Source: an uncultured Acidobacteriota bacterium (GTDB taxonomy: Bacteria; Acidobacteriota; Terriglobia; Terriglobales; Acidobacteriaceae). From it: 45,817 nucleotides of DNA. Position 1 is the stretch's first letter. Every line of letters begins with the position of its first letter. The stretch is from positions 1 through 45,817 of the forward strand of contig CAILAZ010000242.1 in NCBI GenBank assembly GCA_903832295.1, in the 5' to 3' direction. The translations under genes were made by a program, and so were the position numbers. Under the pieces are notes generated by a model that had not been told where the DNA came from, did not search any database, and worked only from the letters and a program-made list of their open reading frames with translations. Positions 1 to 9,749 of the stretch are shown one piece after another.

Positions 1-969
1 GGCCGTTCCTTGTCCTGCCTGCAGTTGAGAGGAAATTGTCGAGAGGTTTGTAACCAGCAGGTCCAGTTTCTTGGCAAATTCCGGATCCTTGGCAAACTTT
101 CCTAACCCGCCTTCACCCCGGTTTATCCCATCCATCAACTGGTTCGCTTTCGCCAGCGTTTGATTGGCATTGTCGTAAAGTGACGGGTCGCGAATCAGTT
201 TGCCGATCGTGCCATTGCCGCTGTTTACGTTGTCAGCGATTGTGTTTAGCTTGTCGATCGTGGTGTTTGCGCGGGTGTAGAGCGTGTCGTCGGAAATCAG
301 CTTTCCTAAGCTTCCTCTGCCATTATTAATGTCATTCAGCAACCCGTTCACCTGTGCAACGGAGCTGTTCAGGTTGTTGTAAAGCTGCTTGTCGTAAATC
401 AGCTTTCCGACTGAGCCCTTCTGATCTTCTACAGCTGTCACAATGCGGTCCAAGCGCGTAACAAGGATGCTCACGTTCTGCAGAGTAGATTGCGATGAGC
501 GCACAACATCCTGAATATCCGGAACAGATTTCGACGGTAACTCAGCGTTGTTGGATACGGCTCCACCCTTCGCCTGTGTGGAATCGATATCAATGAATGT
601 CTCGCCAAGCACCCCGGAGGTGGAGAGCAGAACCTGAGAGTCCGTGTGAATGAACGGCTGAAACTTGGCATTCACTTTCATCAGGATTTCAACCGGAGTG
701 CTCGCTCCGCCCGGGTCACGATGATTCACAATTCGGATGTTCTCGACATTGCCGATATCCACGCTTTGCAGTCGCACCGGCGCGCCGTTACGTAACCCTC
801 CGGCGTTGTCGGTAAACGAGACAAGGCGCAACGTTGGAGTAAACAAGCCCGTGGTGCCGCTCATCAGAAAAACCAGAAAGGCCAGTACCACGGCTGCGAA
901 CACAACGGTCAGCCCTACTCGAAGCTGAGCCCAGCGGAGTTGCTTTTGACTAGGCACGTTCTCTCCCAT
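1..969 (-). CDS. MlaD-family MCE-domain protein, 3' end cut by window edge
   Basis: No stop is reached before base 1, so at least 323 residues are present and the C terminus is missing. Residues 1-19 are cytoplasmic, about 20-38 form one transmembrane helix, and 46-130 match an MCE domain, including LRLVSFTDNAGGLRNGAPVR and the LGETFIDID segment. MCE proteins are periplasmic lipid-binding subunits of ABC-type lipid transporters (Mla-like). The tail from residue 185 repeats every 34 residues: GSVGKLIYDKQLY (185), GSLGKLISDDTLY (219), GTIGKLIRDPSLY (253) and GGLGKFAKDPEF (287); a fifth copy seems to begin at 321. ATG at 969 is the only reasonable start, since an in-frame stop lies a few codons upstream. 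It lies 29 bp after acpS on the same strand, so co-transcription with recG-acpS is likely. The permease and ATPase partners are not in view. The family call is firm; the lipid substrate is unknown. Confidence 0.85.
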   Translation of the reverse strand, partial: MGENVPSQKQLRWAQLRVGLTVVFAAVVLAFLVFLMSGTTGLFTPTLRLVSFTDNAGGLRNGAPVRLQSVDIGNVENIRIVNHRDPGGASTPVEILMKVNAKFQPFIHTDSQVLLSTSGVLGETFIDIDSTQAKGGAVSNNAELPSKSVPDIQDVVRSSQSTLQNVSILVTRLDRIVTAVEDQKGSVGKLIYDKQLYNNLNSSVAQVNGLLNDINNGRGSLGKLISDDTLYTRANTTIDKLNTIADNVNSGNGTIGKLIRDPSLYDNANQTLAKANQLMDGINRGEGGLGKFAKDPEFAKKLDLLVTNLSTISSQLQAGQGTA

Positions 970-998
970 CGCAACTGACTCGAATCATAACAAACCCT

Positions 999-1379
999 CT
1001 AATCTCGCTCCAGCACTACCTGCGCCATTGCCATTGTCTTTATATGGGTGATGGAAACCAGTGCGCGGGTCGCTCCAAGCTCTTCCGCGATCTGGCGCGC
1101 TACCCCGTGAAAGAGAATCACCGGTTGCCCGCTGGAGGCACGTGCAACTTCGAACTCTTTCCATGCCACGCCGCGTCTCCATCCTGTTCCAAGCGCCTTC
1201 ATGGCAGCCTCCTTGGCAGCAAAGCGACCGGCAAGCCGTTCGAAGCGATTCGGTTTCGAATCGCAGTAGGAACGCTCTGCATCTGTGTAGATGCGCGCCA
1301 GGAAGCGCTCGCCATGGCGCTTTATCGCCGCTTCAATCCGGTCAACCTCGCACAAATCAACGCCAATGCCCAGGATCAT
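999..1379 (-). CDS. acpS: Holo-[acyl-carrier-protein] synthase (4'-phosphopantetheinyl transferase)
   Basis: A 126-residue protein, the usual AcpS length. It transfers the phosphopantetheine arm of CoA to apo-ACP in the cytoplasm, activating fatty-acid synthesis. The N-terminal GIGVDLCEVDRI carries the magnesium ligand Asp8, and RFAAKEAAMKALG carries Glu57, both family hallmarks; the C-terminal VSITHIKTMAMAQVV strand also fits. The start is placed at the ATG preceding ILGIGVD because GGAG sits 4-7 bases upstream; a longer frame opening at 1439 adds 20 non-conserved residues from the recG intergenic region. It lies between recG and the MCE gene on the same strand. Confidence 0.93.
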   Translation of the reverse strand: MILGIGVDLCEVDRIEAAIKRHGERFLARIYTDAERSYCDSKPNRFERLAGRFAAKEAAMKALGTGWRRGVAWKEFEVARASSGQPVILFHGVARQIAEELGATRALVSITHIKTMAMAQVVLERD

Positions 1380-1451
1380 GCTCTCCAGCGTACAGTCCGA
1401 CGCTCTCCTCTGGCTATCAAAGTTGGATGCAAATGACAAAAGGTCCCCTCA

Positions 1452-3611
1452 TTATCCTATCTCCACCAAACCATATCGCCGGTTCCAGTGCGCTTTCAGG
1501 TACTGAACAGCAGCGCGCTTCTCCTCCTGAGAAATCTCGCCCGCGGAGCCGTCCACCAACGCTCGCGCCTCACGCTTGGCAAGTTCCAGCAACTTGCGAT
1601 CACGGATCAAATTCGCAACTCTCAGGCTCGGCATTCCAGTCTGCTTGGTTCCAAAGAACTCTCCCGGTCCGCGGAGTTCCAAGTCCTTTTCAGCAATCTC
1701 AAACCCATCCGCGGTTCGGATCATGGTGTCCAACCTCTGCTGGGCCTCTTCGCTGACCTTCCCTCCGGTCATCAGGATGCAGTAGGACTTCGTGCTTCCA
1801 CGGCCAATGCGGCCTCTGAGCTGATGCATTTGCGACAGGCCGAAGCGCTCAGCATGCTCAATCACCATGACGGACGCATTTGGAACATCGACGCCCACCT
1901 CAATGACCGTGGTAGCAACGAGTATCTGCAGCTCTCCGTTCTTGAACCGCCTCATAATCTCGTCTTTTTCGTCGGCGCTGATGCGCCCATGCAGCAGACC
2001 CAGCTTGCACTCCGGAAATACGTCCCGCCGCAGTGTGTCATACATCTGAATCGCCGCCTTCAGGCCCGTCTCTTTCTCTTCGCTCTCCTCGATGACCGGA
2101 TACACAACATAGGCCTGTGCGCCGCTAGTAACAATCCTTCGCACAAACTCCCAGACTTCCGCTGTTCGCTCATCGCGCACCACGCGGGTGCTTACGGGAG
2201 TGCGACCGGGTGGCAGTTCATCAATCACGCTCACATCGAGATCACCATACAGCGTCAGCGCCAAGGTGCGGGGTATCGGAGTCGCTGTCATCACCAGCAC
2301 GTCGGGTTGCACCTCGGCGTTCTTGCGCATCAACTTCATACGCTGCATCACGCCAAACCTGTGCTGTTCATCCACAATCACAAGTCCCAGCCGTTCAAAT
2401 TCTACTTTCTCTTCCAGCAGGGCGTGAGTGCCGATGACCATTTGTGCAGTTCCTCGCGCTACGTGTCCCCGGACAGAGCGCTTGCTCGCCTGGTTCAGCG
2501 AGCCAGTCAGAAGTGCAACCCGATACCCAGCCGGCTCCAGGATGCGCCGTGCAGTCAGGTAGTGTTGGGTTGCAAGTATTTCAGTGGGCGCCATCATCGC
2601 CACCTGGTACCCATTCTCCATCGCAACAGTAGCTGCCTCAAAAGCGACAATCGTTTTCCCAGAACCCACATCGCCTTGCAGAAGTCGTCGCATCGGCGAG
2701 TTATGTGCCATATCATCGGCAATTTCTTTTAGCACCTTCTTCTGCGCTTTCGTAGGATGAAACGGCAGGACCCGCTTCAATGCTGCTCGTACCCGGGAAT
2801 GGATCTCGAATGCGATTCCGGGCTGTAGCCGCGCCTTTCGCCGCTTCAGCTCCAGCCCCAGTTCCAGAAAGAACAGTTCTTCGAAGATGAGCCGCTGGTG
2901 GGCAGGCGTGGCCGCAGCCTGCAAGGCAGAGAAGCTCTCTCCTGCATCCGGCCAGTGCACCTGCCAGAACGCCTCGGCGCGAGGGATCAACCCAATCCGC
3001 CCGCGAATTGCCGCTGGAATTGCATCGGGGACTTCCCGGGGCAACTGCTCCAGCGCGGTGCGAATCGTGCGCCGGAACCATTTTGCATTGAGCTTGCCGG
3101 TTGCCTCATAGATGGGCACGATTCTCCCGGTCTCAAGCGACTCAAAATGCCTCTGCTCATCGCTTTCGCTCGCGCCGTCTTCCGACGGTTCGTGCAAAAT
3201 TTCAAATTGCGGCTGCAGCATCTGCAGGCCACCGCGGCCAAATGTCGATGCCTCAACTTTGCCGTAAAGGGCTACCAAAGCTCCGGGCTGGAATTTCCCT
3301 TCAAGATATCCTCCCCGAAACCACAGGCATTTCAACTTGCTGCGGCCTTGCCCGGCGGTCATTTCAAAGATAGGCATGCGCCTGGTCTTAAACAGTCCGC
3401 TGGTTCGAACTTCGGCAATTACCGAAGCCATCTCTCCGGGCTGCAACTGCTCAATGGTTCGGGGGTTAATCCGGTCTTCGTAGCGAAATGGCAGATAGTA
3501 GAGCAGGTCTTCGAGAGAGTGTATTCCCTTGGCGGCCAGAGTCTCCGCCACGCGTGGGCCAATACCCTTCAGAAACTGGACCTCTGTGCGCAACTCCGGC
3601 ATTCCTCGCAT
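1452..3611 (-). CDS. recG: ATP-dependent DNA helicase RecG
   Basis: This 719-residue protein is close to the typical RecG length. RecG is a double-stranded DNA translocase that remodels stalled forks and Holliday junctions. Residues 1-60 carry the helix-hairpin-helix-like LKGIGPRVAETLAAKGI and LLYYLPFRYEDR, followed by the wedge OB domain (about 60-150). The helicase core has Walker A GDVGSGKT (313-320), the DEQH box (414-417), MTATPIPRTLALTLYGDLDV, ATTVIEVGVDVPNA and the QLRGRIGRG motif. The C-terminal DLELRGPGEFFGTKQTG is diagnostic of RecG. It starts at ATG 3611; an alternative ATG lies three codons in. It heads a minus-strand group with acpS and the MCE gene and is divergent from the small membrane ORF at 3695. 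Confidence 0.96.
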   Translation of the reverse strand: MRGMPELRTEVQFLKGIGPRVAETLAAKGIHSLEDLLYYLPFRYEDRINPRTIEQLQPGEMASVIAEVRTSGLFKTRRMPIFEMTAGQGRSKLKCLWFRGGYLEGKFQPGALVALYGKVEASTFGRGGLQMLQPQFEILHEPSEDGASESDEQRHFESLETGRIVPIYEATGKLNAKWFRRTIRTALEQLPREVPDAIPAAIRGRIGLIPRAEAFWQVHWPDAGESFSALQAAATPAHQRLIFEELFFLELGLELKRRKARLQPGIAFEIHSRVRAALKRVLPFHPTKAQKKVLKEIADDMAHNSPMRRLLQGDVGSGKTIVAFEAATVAMENGYQVAMMAPTEILATQHYLTARRILEPAGYRVALLTGSLNQASKRSVRGHVARGTAQMVIGTHALLEEKVEFERLGLVIVDEQHRFGVMQRMKLMRKNAEVQPDVLVMTATPIPRTLALTLYGDLDVSVIDELPPGRTPVSTRVVRDERTAEVWEFVRRIVTSGAQAYVVYPVIEESEEKETGLKAAIQMYDTLRRDVFPECKLGLLHGRISADEKDEIMRRFKNGELQILVATTVIEVGVDVPNASVMVIEHAERFGLSQMHQLRGRIGRGSTKSYCILMTGGKVSEEAQQRLDTMIRTADGFEIAEKDLELRGPGEFFGTKQTGMPSLRVANLIRDRKLLELAKREARALVDGSAGEISQEEKRAAVQYLKAHWNRRYGLVEIG

Positions 3612-3694
3612 AGTACCGCATTTCCCTTTCCCTCGCCCTGCTTCTGGAACTCAGGGTTGCCAACTCTTTTCGAACTGTCGGTGTCCAAACAGTT

Positions 3695-3904
3695 GTGCCT
3701 GGAAACTTTTGGAGATCGCTGGCAGCGGTATTGATCGGCAACGCTCTCTACTTTGCCTGTTCTGGCTTTCTGCCCCCGGCGGCTCGCCACAACACCGCAG
3801 GTTTGGATTTGGGATTACTGGTGGATTTTTGGTTCTGCCTTGTCGTATTGGGAGTGTTGGAGCTCTGGAACAGGCGGAAGAGAACCGTTCGCGGGCCGCG
3901 GTAA
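3695..3904 (+). CDS. Possible small membrane protein, GTG start
   Basis: I do not recognise this 69-residue ORF. It has two hydrophobic stretches (about residues 8-27 and 40-58) separated by a short polar loop, and ends in a basic tail (WNRRKRTVRGPR), the shape of a small two-helix inner-membrane protein with the tail in the cytoplasm. Codon choice looks protein-like and there is no competing frame. Against it: the only start is GTG, no Shine-Dalgarno sequence is visible, and it sits in the recG/diguanylate-cyclase divergent region. Its stop lies 66 bases before the cyclase start, so it could be co-transcribed with that gene. Confidence 0.45.
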   Translation: MPGNFWRSLAAVLIGNALYFACSGFLPPAARHNTAGLDLGLLVDFWFCLVVLGVLELWNRRKRTVRGPR

Positions 3905-3930
3905 TATAATGGGGTTTATCAGTTCTTCTT

Positions 3931-3960
3931 CGACCTCGTCGTCTCCGACCTCGTCGTCCA
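3931..3960 (+). repeat. Two tandem 15-bp copies before the cyclase start
   Basis: CGACCTCGTCGTCTC is followed at once by CGACCTCGTCGTCCA, differing only in the last two bases. The pair ends 10 bases before the ATG of the GGDEF gene, where a ribosome binding site would be expected but is not seen. Its role is unknown. Confidence 0.75.
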
Positions 3961-3970
3961 TGGGCTCACT

Positions 3971-5443
3971 ATGCAACGGGTTGCCATCCTTTACGACGCC
4001 AGTCAGGCGATATTGTCCACATTCGATCTCGACGAGGTCCTGAATCAGGTTCTCGCAATCGTCCATGACTATTTCCACTTGCAGAGTGGCAGCATCCTGC
4101 TGTTTGACGAGGAGAACAGAAACCTCTGCGTGCGCGCGCATTTCGGAGAGGACTTTCCTTCTGGAAGCCTCTCGATTCCGTTTGGCAAGGGCATTACGGG
4201 AACGGCCGCAAAGACCAGACGTCCGGTCTACTCTCCTGACGTGATGATCGACTCCCGATATATCTCACACATCGCAAGCACGCGCTCGGAGTTGGCGATC
4301 CCCCTCGTCGTGCGGGATGAAGTTGTCGGGGTGCTCGATTGCCAGAGCAATCTCCCCAACTTCTTCGACAATGAAACTGTGGACTTGCTCACCTTGTTTG
4401 CAACGCAGGCTTCTATTGGACTCCAGAATGCCAAGCTTTACTCCATGCTGCAGCGCCGGGCTGCGCAGTTGGAAGCCATAAACGCACTTGCAAAGCGCAC
4501 AACTGTCGAGCTCGACCTCAAGGAATTGCTGGATCGGTTGTGTGCGCAGCTTCCACATTTCTTCCCAGTCGAGCACGTTTCCATCTTCCTCTGCGATGAG
4601 GAAGGGGCCCTCATTTTACGTGCGCAGAGCAACTCGGTGAATCCCCGGCTTCGCGTGGGAGATGTGTTGCCGCGTGGATATGCAGGCAGTTCCGCACGCA
4701 ATGGAGATGATCTGCAGGATCGATCTTCATCGGCCGGCATCGCAGGAGACTATGCTTCCGCGCACGAGGAAGTCTGTCTGCCTCTGCTGTCTTTCGGTGA
4801 GAATATTGGGCTGCTGGTTTGCGCTACGGCAGAAAAGAAGGCGATCCTCGCCAACGATATTCAGGCATTGGAATCAGTCGCCGACATCCTGGCCACTGCC
4901 ACACAGAATGCCCGTTATGTGGACCGGGTTCGCCAGCTTGCATATCGCGATGGCCTGACCGGTGTCTTCAATCGCCGCTATTTCGAGTCACGGCTGGTTG
5001 ATGAAGTCACACGCGCCGCCAGGTATGGCGGAGGCGTGAGCGTCCTGATGATTGATCTCGACCACTTCAAGCGAATCAACGACGAGTTTGGCCACATGCT
5101 GGGCGACGATGTTCTCCGCGCAGTGTCGGCGATCTTTGCACGCCAGTTACGCAAGGTTGACGTTGTCTGCCGTTACGGCGGTGAAGAGTTTGCGGTTGTG
5201 CTTCCCGCCACACAAGGCGCCAGCGCTGTAACCGTGGCAGATAAACTTCGCCGTGCAGTGGCAAATGCCGATTTTTCCGGAGTCCCTTACTGCGTTACTG
5301 TGAGCGTCGGCGTGGCAGAGTTTCCTGCCAATGGCATCACGCGAGACGATATCGTACGTGCCGCCGACAGCGCTCTGTATGACGCTAAGGCAGCTGGCCG
5401 AAATCAGGTGTGCCTTGCTTCCACCTCTGCTGCCGCATCGTAG
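3971..5443 (+). CDS. GAF-GAF-GGDEF diguanylate cyclase
   Basis: A 490-residue soluble protein predicted to make c-di-GMP from two GTP. It has two GAF sensor domains (about residues 15-155 and 175-315), a short linker helix ending near 325, then a GGDEF domain (about 325-485). The catalytic signature is RYGGEEF (GGEEF at 403-407), with metal-binding LMIDLDHFKRIND upstream. An RxxD inhibitory site (RKVD, 394-397) lies five residues before the signature, so product inhibition is likely. No transmembrane segment or signal peptide is seen, so GAF ligands would be sensed in the cytoplasm. ATG 3971 is the only standard start between the conserved region and an in-frame stop at 3902; no convincing ribosome binding site precedes it. 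The GAF ligands cannot be read from sequence. Confidence 0.92.
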   Translation: MQRVAILYDASQAILSTFDLDEVLNQVLAIVHDYFHLQSGSILLFDEENRNLCVRAHFGEDFPSGSLSIPFGKGITGTAAKTRRPVYSPDVMIDSRYISHIASTRSELAIPLVVRDEVVGVLDCQSNLPNFFDNETVDLLTLFATQASIGLQNAKLYSMLQRRAAQLEAINALAKRTTVELDLKELLDRLCAQLPHFFPVEHVSIFLCDEEGALILRAQSNSVNPRLRVGDVLPRGYAGSSARNGDDLQDRSSSAGIAGDYASAHEEVCLPLLSFGENIGLLVCATAEKKAILANDIQALESVADILATATQNARYVDRVRQLAYRDGLTGVFNRRYFESRLVDEVTRAARYGGGVSVLMIDLDHFKRINDEFGHMLGDDVLRAVSAIFARQLRKVDVVCRYGGEEFAVVLPATQGASAVTVADKLRRAVANADFSGVPYCVTVSVGVAEFPANGITRDDIVRAADSALYDAKAAGRNQVCLASTSAAAS

Positions 5444-5463
5444 AACATGCGCCTCCTGCTCCG

Positions 5464-5493
5464 TTGACACATCTCAATCAGGCATCCTACACT
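5464..5493 (+). promoter_or_regulatory. Sigma70-type promoter for the DUF1385-prfA genes
   Basis: A perfect -35 box TTGACA (5464-5469) and a -10-like TACACT (5488-5493) are 18 bases apart, about 48 bases before the DUF1385 start and directly after the cyclase stop. Spacing and position support a promoter; transcription was not tested. Confidence 0.6.
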
Positions 5494-5540
5494 TAATAAA
5501 GGGGTTATATCTGTATCTTCTACTGCGTTTTCAGCGTCTA

Positions 5541-6530
5541 ATGAATACTATGTCATTGCGTTCCCATTTGCGTTTTCACACCGCTCTGCAGCTCTCACTC
5601 GCGCTGGAAAGCGCCGAAGAGACTTTGGTTGGCGGACAGGCTGTGCTGGAAGGCGTCATGATGCGGTCTCCGCACGCTTGGGGCATCGCCATTCGCAAGC
5701 CGGACGGTGAGCTCGCCATTCATTCTGAACCGCTGGAGAAGGCAAGTGACAAGAGCCCGTGGAAGGGATGGCCGTTTGTACGCGGCATCGTCACTTTAGG
5801 CTCTGCCATGGTGCTGGGCTTCAAGGCTCTGCGCTACTCGGCAGATGTGGCTTTGGAAGATGAAAAGACCGCAAGTGGAGAAAAGCTGGAGATGAACGGA
5901 TGGGTTGCAGGGTTTAATATCGCCCTTTCTCTCGCATTCTTCATCTTCATGTACAAGTTTCTGCCCTTTGCCGCGGCCCGTTCGTTGCGCCATGCAGCTC
6001 CACAGACCGCCAACACGGTTGTCTTTGCTGTTGTGGAAGGCATCATCCGGCTCGCCATATTCCTCGCGTTTATCTGGCTCACTTCGCGATGGAAGGACAT
6101 TCGCAGGGTGTATGAATATCACGGCGCCGAGCACAAGACGGTGTTCGCCTACGAGAACCATGATCCGCTTACCGCGGAGCACGTGCAGCGCTATTCAACC
6201 TATCATCCGCGCTGCGGCACAAGCTTCCTGATGACGGTGATGATCATCTCCATCGCAGTTTACGCGCTGGTTCCGGTGCATGGATTCTGGGCTGGGTTTG
6301 CATCCCGCATCATTCTGCTGCCCGTCATCGCGGGAACATCGTACGAGATCATCCGCTATGCAGCCAAGCGGCGTTCGTCGCTGTTTGCGATGATGACTGC
6401 TCCTGGGCTCTGGCTTCAGCGCATCACCACGCAGCCTCCCGATGACACGCAGGTGGAGTGCGCGATTGTTGCGTTAAACCATGCGATGGAACTGGAGCAG
6501 AAGCAGGGCGGAGAGTTGGTAATCGCATGA
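5541..6530 (+). CDS. DUF1385 (YqhQ-like) membrane protein
   Basis: The protein has 330 residues from ATG 5541, with a second ATG three codons on. The family hallmarks are all present: GGQAVLEGVMMR near residue 31, then YHGAEHKTVFAYE and YSTYHPRCGTSFLM. At least four hydrophobic segments place it in the inner membrane. An upstream in-frame extension would overlap the end of the cyclase and has no family similarity. Function is unsettled; in many bacteria the gene lies beside prfA and prmC, as here, and a metal-binding role has been suggested from the conserved His/Glu/Cys residues, which is inference. Transcription probably starts at the promoter at 5464. Confidence 0.88.
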   Translation: MNTMSLRSHLRFHTALQLSLALESAEETLVGGQAVLEGVMMRSPHAWGIAIRKPDGELAIHSEPLEKASDKSPWKGWPFVRGIVTLGSAMVLGFKALRYSADVALEDEKTASGEKLEMNGWVAGFNIALSLAFFIFMYKFLPFAAARSLRHAAPQTANTVVFAVVEGIIRLAIFLAFIWLTSRWKDIRRVYEYHGAEHKTVFAYENHDPLTAEHVQRYSTYHPRCGTSFLMTVMIISIAVYALVPVHGFWAGFASRIILLPVIAGTSYEIIRYAAKRRSSLFAMMTAPGLWLQRITTQPPDDTQVECAIVALNHAMELEQKQGGELVIA

Positions 6531-6682
6531 TGCTTGCCTCAAGTCCGTTGCTCCTCAGTGCGCAGCACCACCTTTAGCGGTTCCCCACCGCTTGGCAGAA
6601 GTTTGTCCGTATGCTCCTCTTAAGATATCGAGATTATTCCGGTTGCGCGCTTCCGCGTGTGGCCTGAAAGTTCAGGAACAAC

Positions 6683-7759
<1,077 letters not shown>

Positions 7760-7783
7760 GCGCTGCATGAGAGGTGTGTAAAG

Positions 7784-7811
7784 AGGCTCCGCGACTTTGC
7801 GGGGCCTTTCT
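7784..7811 (+). terminator. Hairpin terminator or attenuator between prfA and prmC
   Basis: A 9-bp stem AGGCTCCGC/GCGGGGCCT with a six-base loop is followed by a short T-rich run. It lies 24 bases after prfA and 24 before prmC, so some transcripts probably end here and prmC depends on read-through or its own promoter. Confidence 0.55.
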
Positions 7812-7834
7812 GCTGCTGGACGTACAATGGTGGC

Positions 7835-8686
7835 GTGCGACTTCGACAGGCAATTCACTGGGCTATAGCGCAACTCGCAGATGCAGGGATCGAAGAGCCG
7901 CGGATCAGCGCCGAGGTGCTGGTCTTCCATGTGCTTGGCTGCGATCGCGCGCATCTGTTTGCTCATCCGGAGCGCGAGTTGGGCGAGGCGGCGCAGGAGC
8001 AGTATGAGGGCCTGATTGCGCGGCGCGCAGCGGGTGAGCCTCTGCAATATCTCACGGGACATCAGGAGTTCTGGAAGGCGGATTTTGTAGTCTCTCCGGC
8101 AGTGCTGATTCCCCGTCCGGAGACAGAACACTTGATTGAGACGGTGCTTGCACTGGTAGAGCAGTTTGCATTGCGCGGACCAATCAAGCTGATCGATGTG
8201 GGAACTGGTTCGGGCGCCATTGCGGTGACGCTGGCGCGCGAGTTGCCGAACGCCGAGGTTCATGCGGTTGATATCTCAGCATCCGCGCTGGCAGTGGCGC
8301 GAGAGAACGCAGAGCGCCTTTCCGCGCGGGTGCGTTTTGCACTGAGCGATGTGCTGGCCGATGTGGCGCGCGACGCGAGCTACGACTTCGTGGTCTCAAA
8401 TCCTCCTTACGTTGGAATGAATGAGGCGGACAAGGTGCAGGAAGTGGTGAAGCACTTTGAACCGCACATTGCGGTGTTTGCAGGCGAGGAAGGAATGGAT
8501 GTAATTCGGAGGCTGATTCCGCAGGCGCGCGAGGCGCTGAAGGCTGGAGGCTGGCTGCTGATGGAGATTGGTTACTCGCAGTCAAAAGCGGTGATGGCTC
8601 TGCTCGGAGGCTGGCACAATGTGCATTCGATTCCGGATCTGGCGGGAATTCCGCGGGTGATTGCAGCGCGGAAGCCCGCAGTTTAG
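7835..8686 (+). CDS. prmC: Release factor glutamine N5-methyltransferase
   Basis: PrmC uses S-adenosylmethionine to methylate the glutamine of the GGQ motif in RF1 and RF2. This 283-residue protein has the PrmC N-terminal helical domain (about 1-90) with GEPLQYLTGHQEFW, the IPRPETE segment (92-98), SAM-binding DVGTGSGAIAV from 121, and the catalytic NPPY at 189-192. The start is GTG 7835, which leaves a standard N terminus; there is no upstream alternative. Immediately downstream, 12 bases away, is a HAD phosphatase on the same strand. Confidence 0.95.
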   Translation: MRLRQAIHWAIAQLADAGIEEPRISAEVLVFHVLGCDRAHLFAHPERELGEAAQEQYEGLIARRAAGEPLQYLTGHQEFWKADFVVSPAVLIPRPETEHLIETVLALVEQFALRGPIKLIDVGTGSGAIAVTLARELPNAEVHAVDISASALAVARENAERLSARVRFALSDVLADVARDASYDFVVSNPPYVGMNEADKVQEVVKHFEPHIAVFAGEEGMDVIRRLIPQAREALKAGGWLLMEIGYSQSKAVMALLGGWHNVHSIPDLAGIPRVIAARKPAV

Positions 8687-8698
8687 GCGGATAAACTG

Positions 8699-9340
8699 GT
8701 GAGCGAAAAGGCAATCCTCTTCGACATGGATGGAGTGCTGATCGATTCGGAGTCAATTCACAAGTTTGCGATTGTGAAGGCTTTCCTGGAGTCGGGCGCA
8801 GCGCTGACCGATGAGCAATATGCGCCTTATCGCGGAAGTCCCGATGAGACGATCATGCGCGAACTGTCGCTGCATTTTCCGTCGTCGAGGCTGGAGGTGG
8901 CAACGCTGCTGCGCAGAAAGAATTACCACTTTGAGGCGCATGAACACAGGGCCAAAGCGATTCCGGGCGCGGTGGAATTTGTGCGATGGGCAAAGGAGCG
9001 TTACAGGATTGCGCTGGCAACTTCCGGAACTCCGCGCAACGTGCGTGCGGCACTGCAGTTGCTGGGATTGGAGGATGCGTTTGCGTGTGTGATGGATCGC
9101 GCGGCGGTCACGCATCCGAAGCCGCATCCTGAGGTGTTCCTGAAGGCTGCAATGGGGCTGAATTGTGCGCCGGATGAGTGTTTTGTGATTGAAGATTCGC
9201 TGAATGGAGTGCTTGCGGCAAAGGCTGCTGGCTGCAAAGTGATTGCGATTACGACTTCATTCAAGCGAGCGCAACTGATTGAAGTGAAAGCTGATTACGT
9301 GTTGGATTCGTTCGAGGAAATCCGCGCGCTGCTGGCTTGA
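8699..9340 (+). CDS. HAD-superfamily phosphatase, beta-phosphoglucomutase-like
   Basis: 213 residues from a GTG start, 12 bases after prmC. Motif I FDMDGVLIDSE carries the nucleophile Asp9 and acid/base Asp11. Motif II is the ATSGTPRNV segment, motif III the Lys in THPKPHPEVF, and motif IV is VIEDSLNGVLAA. A helical cap (about 18-85) places it in subfamily IA, near beta-phosphoglucomutases and sugar-phosphate or phosphoglycolate phosphatases. The substrate cannot be assigned. It probably belongs to the prmC transcript. Confidence 0.88.
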   Translation: MSEKAILFDMDGVLIDSESIHKFAIVKAFLESGAALTDEQYAPYRGSPDETIMRELSLHFPSSRLEVATLLRRKNYHFEAHEHRAKAIPGAVEFVRWAKERYRIALATSGTPRNVRAALQLLGLEDAFACVMDRAAVTHPKPHPEVFLKAAMGLNCAPDECFVIEDSLNGVLAAKAAGCKVIAITTSFKRAQLIEVKADYVLDSFEEIRALLA

Positions 9341-9749
9341 AAGAGCCGGGCAGGTACCCCCCCTATATTTCCCGCTAAAAATCTGAAAATAAGACGATTA
9401 CGCGTTGGAACCGGCCCTGCGAACGAGTGGCTCCCTAATTTCAGGATAGCAAATTGCGGGGGTGATTCCCTCATTTCTGTCACGAATGTATCTCCTTTGA
9501 AAACAGGAAGATACGAGAGTTCAGGAGGCTTGGAGGGCTTGACAGAGAGTGAATTGGGGAGTTTTGGGGCGAGAGAGGGCATAGCTGGGGGCGCGAAACG
9601 TGCTTTCCTGGGGCATTGCGGGAAGGGTCAAAAAGGGCGATTTTGAGGGCTTGCACTGATATTGGGGCACAGGGATTGACTCCCTGGTGAATCGTTTGTT
9701 TGGTAGTTGAGCAATGGTTGAGCGAAGTGCAGAGCCCACCGTGGCGTGG
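9341..9749. other. 409-bp region with no gene between convergent genes
   Basis: No credible ORF is seen. The region is A/T-richer and less codon-structured than its surroundings. Features seen are an oligo-C stretch after GGTA near 9352, scattered TTGAC/GTCAA pieces, and G-rich runs between 9500 and 9650. The style resembles degenerate intergenic repeats of Terriglobia genomes, but I cannot confirm that by eye. No clear intrinsic terminator was found for either flanking gene. Confidence 0.5.

Noticed and set aside
1488-2732. 414-residue open frame on the plus strand
   Set aside because: Antisense to recG, with no domain-like segments.
5331-5540. 70-residue N-terminal extension of DUF1385
   Set aside because: It overlaps the end of the cyclase gene and would place the promoter at 5464 inside coding sequence.
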